Assembly (NCBI GenBank): GCA_012965625.1
Contig: DTSC01000263.1
Span: forward strand, 1 to 9,677
Source: Flavobacteriales bacterium
GTDB taxonomy: Bacteria > Bacteroidota > Bacteroidia > NORP154
Reading direction: 5' to 3'
Length of the DNA: 9,677 bases
The translations under genes and the position numbers were made by a program. The stretch's first letter is position 1, and each line of letters begins with the position of its first letter. The notes under the pieces are model-generated. The model saw only the letters and a program-made list of their open reading frames with translations, did no database searches and had not been told where the DNA came from. Shown here one piece after another: positions 6,164-9,677 of the stretch.

Positions 6164-6273
6164 TTAACTATTTTATTTGATGCTGCCATGTCCGATGCAT
6201 GCCAGAAGAACATTATTTACAATCTGCAAACCAGACCATAGAAGCTATAGATAGTTCTTCTCTGACCTTTTAT

Positions 6274-6281
6274 TACTTTTG
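6274..6281 (+). promoter_or_regulatory. Candidate -7 element (TACTTTTG) for the SGNH gene
   Basis: TACTTTTG matches the Bacteroidota consensus TAnnTTTG exactly and lies 66 bases upstream of the preferred ATG at 6348, which would give a leader of about 60 bases. A -33 element is not clear. If real, it argues against translation from the TTG at 6279, which overlaps the element. Confidence 0.3.
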
Positions 6282-6347
6282 GGCGAAAATGCAAGGAGAG
6301 TAGAAGCAATTGGAACATCCGCCACAGCAGACATAATTACCATTAGC

Positions 6348-7616
6348 ATGATAAACAAGGCAAATAGAATAACCTTGAAAAGAATACAATTTATAAAATT
6401 ACTGGTGTTCTTTTTTATGCTTTCAATAGGCTTCATCATTGGTGAAACATTATTTTCACTAATGGTAGAAACTGATGCCGACAACAATGTTTGGTATCGA
6501 TCCAGATTATTAAGGCCTTATCATGCTCCGGTTATGGCCACAAAAAAAAATGTAGACGAATATCTGGCATCAACTAATTCATTTTGCATATATGATCCAC
6601 TTCTAGGCTGGTGCAACAACCCAAGTTTTAGAAGTGAAGATGGTAATTATTGTCACGATATGCATGGAATAAGAACAGCCGATAGCATAAACTACACTAT
6701 AAACAAAGAGCCAAATACTCTAAGAATTGCCTTGCTTGGAGATTCTTACATTTATGGGGCTGAAGTTAATTTTGAAAATACCATAGGTTGCTTCTTGGAA
6801 AAGATCCTAAGAGAAAACAATATTGATGCAGAAGTGCTAAATTTCGGTGTAGGAGCTTATGGAATTGACCAGGCATATTTATGTTGGGAAAAAACTGCGT
6901 ATAAATTTGAACCTGATATTGTAATTTTTGGATTCCAGCCAGAAAATGTAGCAAGGAATGTCAACCTAATTAGGGCTTTATATAGTAAAAAAGAAGCCTT
7001 GCCCTTTTTTAAACCTAGATTTGTTCTCGATGGTAAAACAATCACATTAATCAATGCACCTACTCCGATACCTGATTCGCTTCCAGCTAAATTAAAAAAC
7101 ATGGCAGCATGGAATTTATCAAAGCACGAAACCTTTTATAATCCAGATGACTACATGGATTCTTTCTGGCTGAAAAGTAAAATTGTATCCTATGGGTTAG
7201 ATTTGCTAGCCGAAAACAGGTTTAACATATACGAAAATGAAAGACCCTTTTATTCTTTAGAAAATGAGCCTTCAAACTTAACATTGAAAATTATCGATCG
7301 TTTAAGAAGAGAGGTTCAGGCCAATGGTGCAGATTTCTTTATTATGCATATACCAAGAAATTTAGACATTAATGTTTTGCTTAATGACGAGAGCTTGTCA
7401 TATGAATATTTGTATAAGCAATTGATGTCGGAAAATAATGTTATTCATCCTGAGAGCGAATTAATAAAAGCTGCTAAACTACATTCAACCAATAGCCTTT
7501 ACGCTCCTAGTCAGCATTACTCAAAAAAGGGTAATTTTATAATTGCTACAGAAACAGCAAAAGTGATAATTAAAGCCCTTGCAGAGAAGAAAAAAATAAG
7601 AGAAAATGCCAGCTAA
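6348..7616 (+). CDS. Membrane-anchored SGNH/GDSL-like hydrolase-family protein
   Basis: With the ATG at 6348 the protein has 422 residues. One hydrophobic segment (about 14-39) after a basic N-terminus suggests an uncleaved signal anchor, with the rest outside the inner membrane. The SGNH-type core starts with RIALLGDSYIYG (about 126-137; S133 would be the nucleophile). It continues with LNFGVGAYGIDQA (about 164-176), PDIVIFGFQPENVARN (about 189-204), then KPRFVLDG, and ends with the block V-like QHYSKKGN (about 389-396, H390). The aspartate usually three residues before the histidine is not present; the sequence is APSQH. Such proteins often act on O-acyl groups of surface polysaccharides, but no substrate can be assigned here. 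A TTG at 6279 would add 23 residues and is less likely. It lies 51 bp before the TonB-dependent receptor, and no functional link to it is evident. Confidence 0.75.
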   Translation: MINKANRITLKRIQFIKLLVFFFMLSIGFIIGETLFSLMVETDADNNVWYRSRLLRPYHAPVMATKKNVDEYLASTNSFCIYDPLLGWCNNPSFRSEDGNYCHDMHGIRTADSINYTINKEPNTLRIALLGDSYIYGAEVNFENTIGCFLEKILRENNIDAEVLNFGVGAYGIDQAYLCWEKTAYKFEPDIVIFGFQPENVARNVNLIRALYSKKEALPFFKPRFVLDGKTITLINAPTPIPDSLPAKLKNMAAWNLSKHETFYNPDDYMDSFWLKSKIVSYGLDLLAENRFNIYENERPFYSLENEPSNLTLKIIDRLRREVQANGADFFIMHIPRNLDINVLLNDESLSYEYLYKQLMSENNVIHPESELIKAAKLHSTNSLYAPSQHYSKKGNFIIATETAKVIIKALAEKKKIRENAS

Positions 7617-7623
7617 TACTGGC
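7608..7623 (+). other. Small hairpin enclosing the SGNH stop codon
   Basis: GCCAG (7608-7612) and CTGGC (7619-7623) form a perfect 5-bp GC-rich stem whose six-base loop contains the TAA stop (7614-7616). No T-run follows, so it is not a standard intrinsic terminator. It may stabilise the mRNA end or be coincidental. Confidence 0.3.
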
Positions 7624-7667
7624 TTAGAATAGAATTACAGGAAACATATATAAACAGACTTTACATC

Positions 7668-9677
7668 ATGACAAAAAATATAATAACTGCAACTTGCTTC
7701 ATAATGATTGCGACTATTTCTTTTGCACAAAACCAATACAAAGCCAGTATTTTTGACAGCCTGTCAAAGGAACCATTGATTGGAGCCACTCTTTTTTTGC
7801 ATGGAACAACAAATGGCACCACATCTGACGCTAACGGCAAGGCTATTCTTACCAATATACCTGATGGCCAGCACAGAATTATGATTTCTTATATTGGCTA
7901 TAAGACAACAACATTGAACCTTTCTTTCCCCTTAGAACAAGCTGAACCACATAAAATATTCATGTCGCTTTCCGAATCGCAAATGGAGGAAATAATAATT
8001 GAGGCCACAAGAGCCAACAAAACTGTTGCAAACCTACCTACCCGCACAGAGGTACTTACTGAGGAAATTGATGAAGCAGCTTCCATGGAACCAAGTAGAA
8101 TCGCTCATTTAATAACCCATAGTACAGGCATTCAGGTTCAAACTACCTCTGCCACTTCCAATGGTGCAGTTGTCAGAATTCAAGGTCTTAACGGCCGATA
8201 CACTCAAATACTTAAAGATGGATTTCCGCTATATGGGGGATTTTCAGGCAGCTTAGATGTCCTTCAAATCCCACCTTTGGACCTAAGACAGGTGGAATAC
8301 ATTAAAGGTTCGGCCTCTACCCTATATGGTGGTGGAGCCATTGGTGGCCTGATCAATTTGCTTACAAAAAAACCAACCCAGGACGAGACGCTTTTACATA
8401 TCAACTTTTCCCATATCGGATCCAAAGATTTCAACGCATTCGTTTCCCGAAAATTCGGAAAATTCGGATTTACGAATCTTGCATCGCTTCATCTTCACTC
8501 TCCGTACGACCCTGACAAAGACGGCTATTCGGATGTTCCCGACATTTCTAAGTTCAACTTCAACCCAAAACTATTTTACTATCCGGACAATAAAACAGAA
8601 ATTTATTTGGGCGCTACCATCACTGAAGAAAACCGAATGGGTGGTGATATGGACTTAATCGACAACCAACAAGTGGACAGCACACACTTTTATTTCGACA
8701 AGCAAAAAAGCAGTCGGTACACCTCGCAATTTTCTGCCAAACGATCCTTCTCATCATCCAGCAGCCTGACCCTGAAAAACAGCATAAGTTTGTTCGACAG
8801 GTTTATTCAGATCCGGGAGAATGCACTGGGAGCAATAACAAAATTTGGAGGAACCCAGCTGAACAGCTACAATGAGCTTAACTACAATTTAAATAAACCT
8901 GCCCATAATCTCAATATCGGGTTAAACGCTCTTACTGACAATTTTTCTGAGCAGGAAACAGATACCAACTTCCTGCGTAACCAGGAATACATTACACTTG
9001 GAGCTTACATCAATCATCTTTGGGACATCAATAAGAAGCTTGCTTTGGAAACTGGACTTCGCACGGACTACGTACAGGCAAATTCAGATAGTAGCGAAGG
9101 CAATGGTGAATTATTTGTTCTTCCCAGGTTAAGTGCCCTGTACAAGATGAATTCAAACTTTAGTATTCGCCTTGGCGGAGGGATGGGTTACCGTATGCCC
9201 ACCATTTTCAACGAAGAAGCGGAACCCTTTGGCTACAAGGGCATACGGCCAATTGATTTTGAGAATGTAAAAGCCGAGCGCTCTTACGGTGGAAATATCG
9301 ATTTTAAATACCAATCCACCTTCAATTCTGAAAATGCACTGTTTACATTCAACCAAATGTTTTTTTACAACCTGATAGACAACCCAATTCTTTTGGATAC
9401 TACTGGAATACGTGAATATTCCAATACAGGCGACTTCCTGAACAGCAGGGGTTTTGAATCACAGATCAAACTAACCCTATGGAAATTCACTTGGTTCTTT
9501 GGGTATACCTATACAGAAGCCTTTCTTCAAGCAGGGGATTTAACAAAAGACCTGTTGTTAACACCCATGCATAGCATTAAAGGAGACCTGCTCTTTGTTG
9601 AAGACAATAAATGGAGGATCGGCTGGGACTACGAATACAAATCAGAGCAATTTCTATCCAAAGATTTAAAATCACGT
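7668..9677 (+). CDS. TonB-dependent outer-membrane receptor (3' truncated by window)
   Basis: The frame is open from the ATG at 7668 to the last base, giving 670 visible residues. Residues 1-20 are a signal peptide ending ISFA before QNQ. Residues about 21-105 are a carboxypeptidase-regulatory-like domain: ASIFDSLSKEPLIGATLFL, then a DANGKA turn and HRIMISYIGYKT. A TonB-box-like EEIIIEA is near 107. The plug domain runs to about 230, with VRIQGLNGRYTQILKDGFP and VEYIKGSASTLYGGGAIGG, the classical plug C-terminal motif. The rest is beta-barrel strands rich in aromatic and polar alternation, and the final strands are missing. Family members take up iron-siderophores, cobalamin, copper or glycans using TonB energy; nothing here fixes the ligand. 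No SusD-like partner is seen within the window. The N-terminal domain layout is typical for Bacteroidota. Confidence 0.95.
   Translation, partial: MTKNIITATCFIMIATISFAQNQYKASIFDSLSKEPLIGATLFLHGTTNGTTSDANGKAILTNIPDGQHRIMISYIGYKTTTLNLSFPLEQAEPHKIFMSLSESQMEEIIIEATRANKTVANLPTRTEVLTEEIDEAASMEPSRIAHLITHSTGIQVQTTSATSNGAVVRIQGLNGRYTQILKDGFPLYGGFSGSLDVLQIPPLDLRQVEYIKGSASTLYGGGAIGGLINLLTKKPTQDETLLHINFSHIGSKDFNAFVSRKFGKFGFTNLASLHLHSPYDPDKDGYSDVPDISKFNFNPKLFYYPDNKTEIYLGATITEENRMGGDMDLIDNQQVDSTHFYFDKQKSSRYTSQFSAKRSFSSSSSLTLKNSISLFDRFIQIRENALGAITKFGGTQLNSYNELNYNLNKPAHNLNIGLNALTDNFSEQETDTNFLRNQEYITLGAYINHLWDINKKLALETGLRTDYVQANSDSSEGNGELFVLPRLSALYKMNSNFSIRLGGGMGYRMPTIFNEEAEPFGYKGIRPIDFENVKAERSYGGNIDFKYQSTFNSENALFTFNQMFFYNLIDNPILLDTTGIREYSNTGDFLNSRGFESQIKLTLWKFTWFFGYTYTEAFLQAGDLTKDLLLTPMHSIKGDLLFVEDNKWRIGWDYEYKSEQFLSKDLKSR

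Larger units (their letters stand above)
5944..6347. other. Divergent intergenic region of about 400 bp with gene-remnant-like pieces
   Basis: No intact gene of normal size is visible on either strand. It contains a 36-codon plus-strand open stretch ending in an outer-membrane-protein-like tail (6056-6163) and a 34-codon ORF with no recognisable domain (6199-6303, ATG to TAG). It also has one TAnnTTTG match (6274-6281) that may serve the SGNH gene. No inverted terminal repeats, tRNA-like structure or riboswitch was recognised. It may be decayed coding DNA left when the neighbouring genes came together. Confidence 0.5.

Noticed and set aside
6199..6303. 34-residue plus-strand ORF upstream of the SGNH gene
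   Set aside because: No recognised domain, no ribosome binding site, and it overlaps the candidate promoter. It could be a chance ORF or remnant and is mentioned only under the intergenic region.
6279..6347. TTG-initiated 23-residue N-terminal extension of the SGNH protein
   Set aside because: The stretch precedes a clear basic-plus-hydrophobic anchor that starts at the ATG at 6348, and the TTG overlaps a promoter-like TACTTTTG.
6245..6487. 80-residue minus-strand ORF with hydrophobic stretch
   Set aside because: It is antisense to the hydrophobic anchor region of the SGNH gene. Its hydrophobicity mirrors that segment and no family is recognisable.
9153..9356. 67-residue minus-strand ORF
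   Set aside because: It is antisense to the continuous TonB-dependent receptor frame and has no recognisable features.

Overview
The window most resembles a chromosome segment of a Bacteroidota bacterium (Flavobacteriia or Cytophagia-like). The evidence is the AT-rich composition, a multicopper oxidase ending in a type IX secretion (T9SS) C-terminal sorting domain, a TonB-dependent receptor with an N-terminal carboxypeptidase-regulatory-like domain, few Shine-Dalgarno sequences, and TAnnTTTG-type promoter candidates. I cannot name the genus.

Layout. Bases 1-693 (+) hold the 3' end of a secreted multicopper oxidase. A 102-bp convergent gap follows. Bases 796 to about 5923 (-) hold one compact six-gene operon. 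In transcription order it is: an ArsR-family repressor; a SulP anion transporter with STAS domain; a metallo-beta-lactamase-fold persulfide-dioxygenase-like enzyme fused to two rhodanese domains; a class I SAM-dependent methyltransferase; and two half-size YeeE/YedE membrane proteins. Spacings are 43, 15, 2, -4 and 5 bp. A gap of about 420 bp (5924-6347) separates this operon from a divergent plus-strand gene for a membrane-anchored SGNH/GDSL-like protein (6348-7616). A TonB-dependent receptor follows (7668 to the window edge, 3' truncated). No tRNA, rRNA, CRISPR array, transposase or attachment site was seen.

How the genes fit together. The minus-strand operon reads as a sulfane-sulfur handling unit. 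The YeeE/YedE pair would bring in thiosulfate or another sulfur species. The rhodanese domain would carry persulfide and the MBL domain would oxidise it to sulfite. SulP could move the resulting anion, and the ArsR protein could sense the sulfur or redox state through its cysteines. The overall plan resembles the BigR/Blh operons of Proteobacteria. Points that differ or are less expected are the translationally coupled methyltransferase, the SulP carrier, and an ArsR cysteine layout that does not match BigR/SqrR or CadC/SmtB. All substrate statements are inference from families and context.
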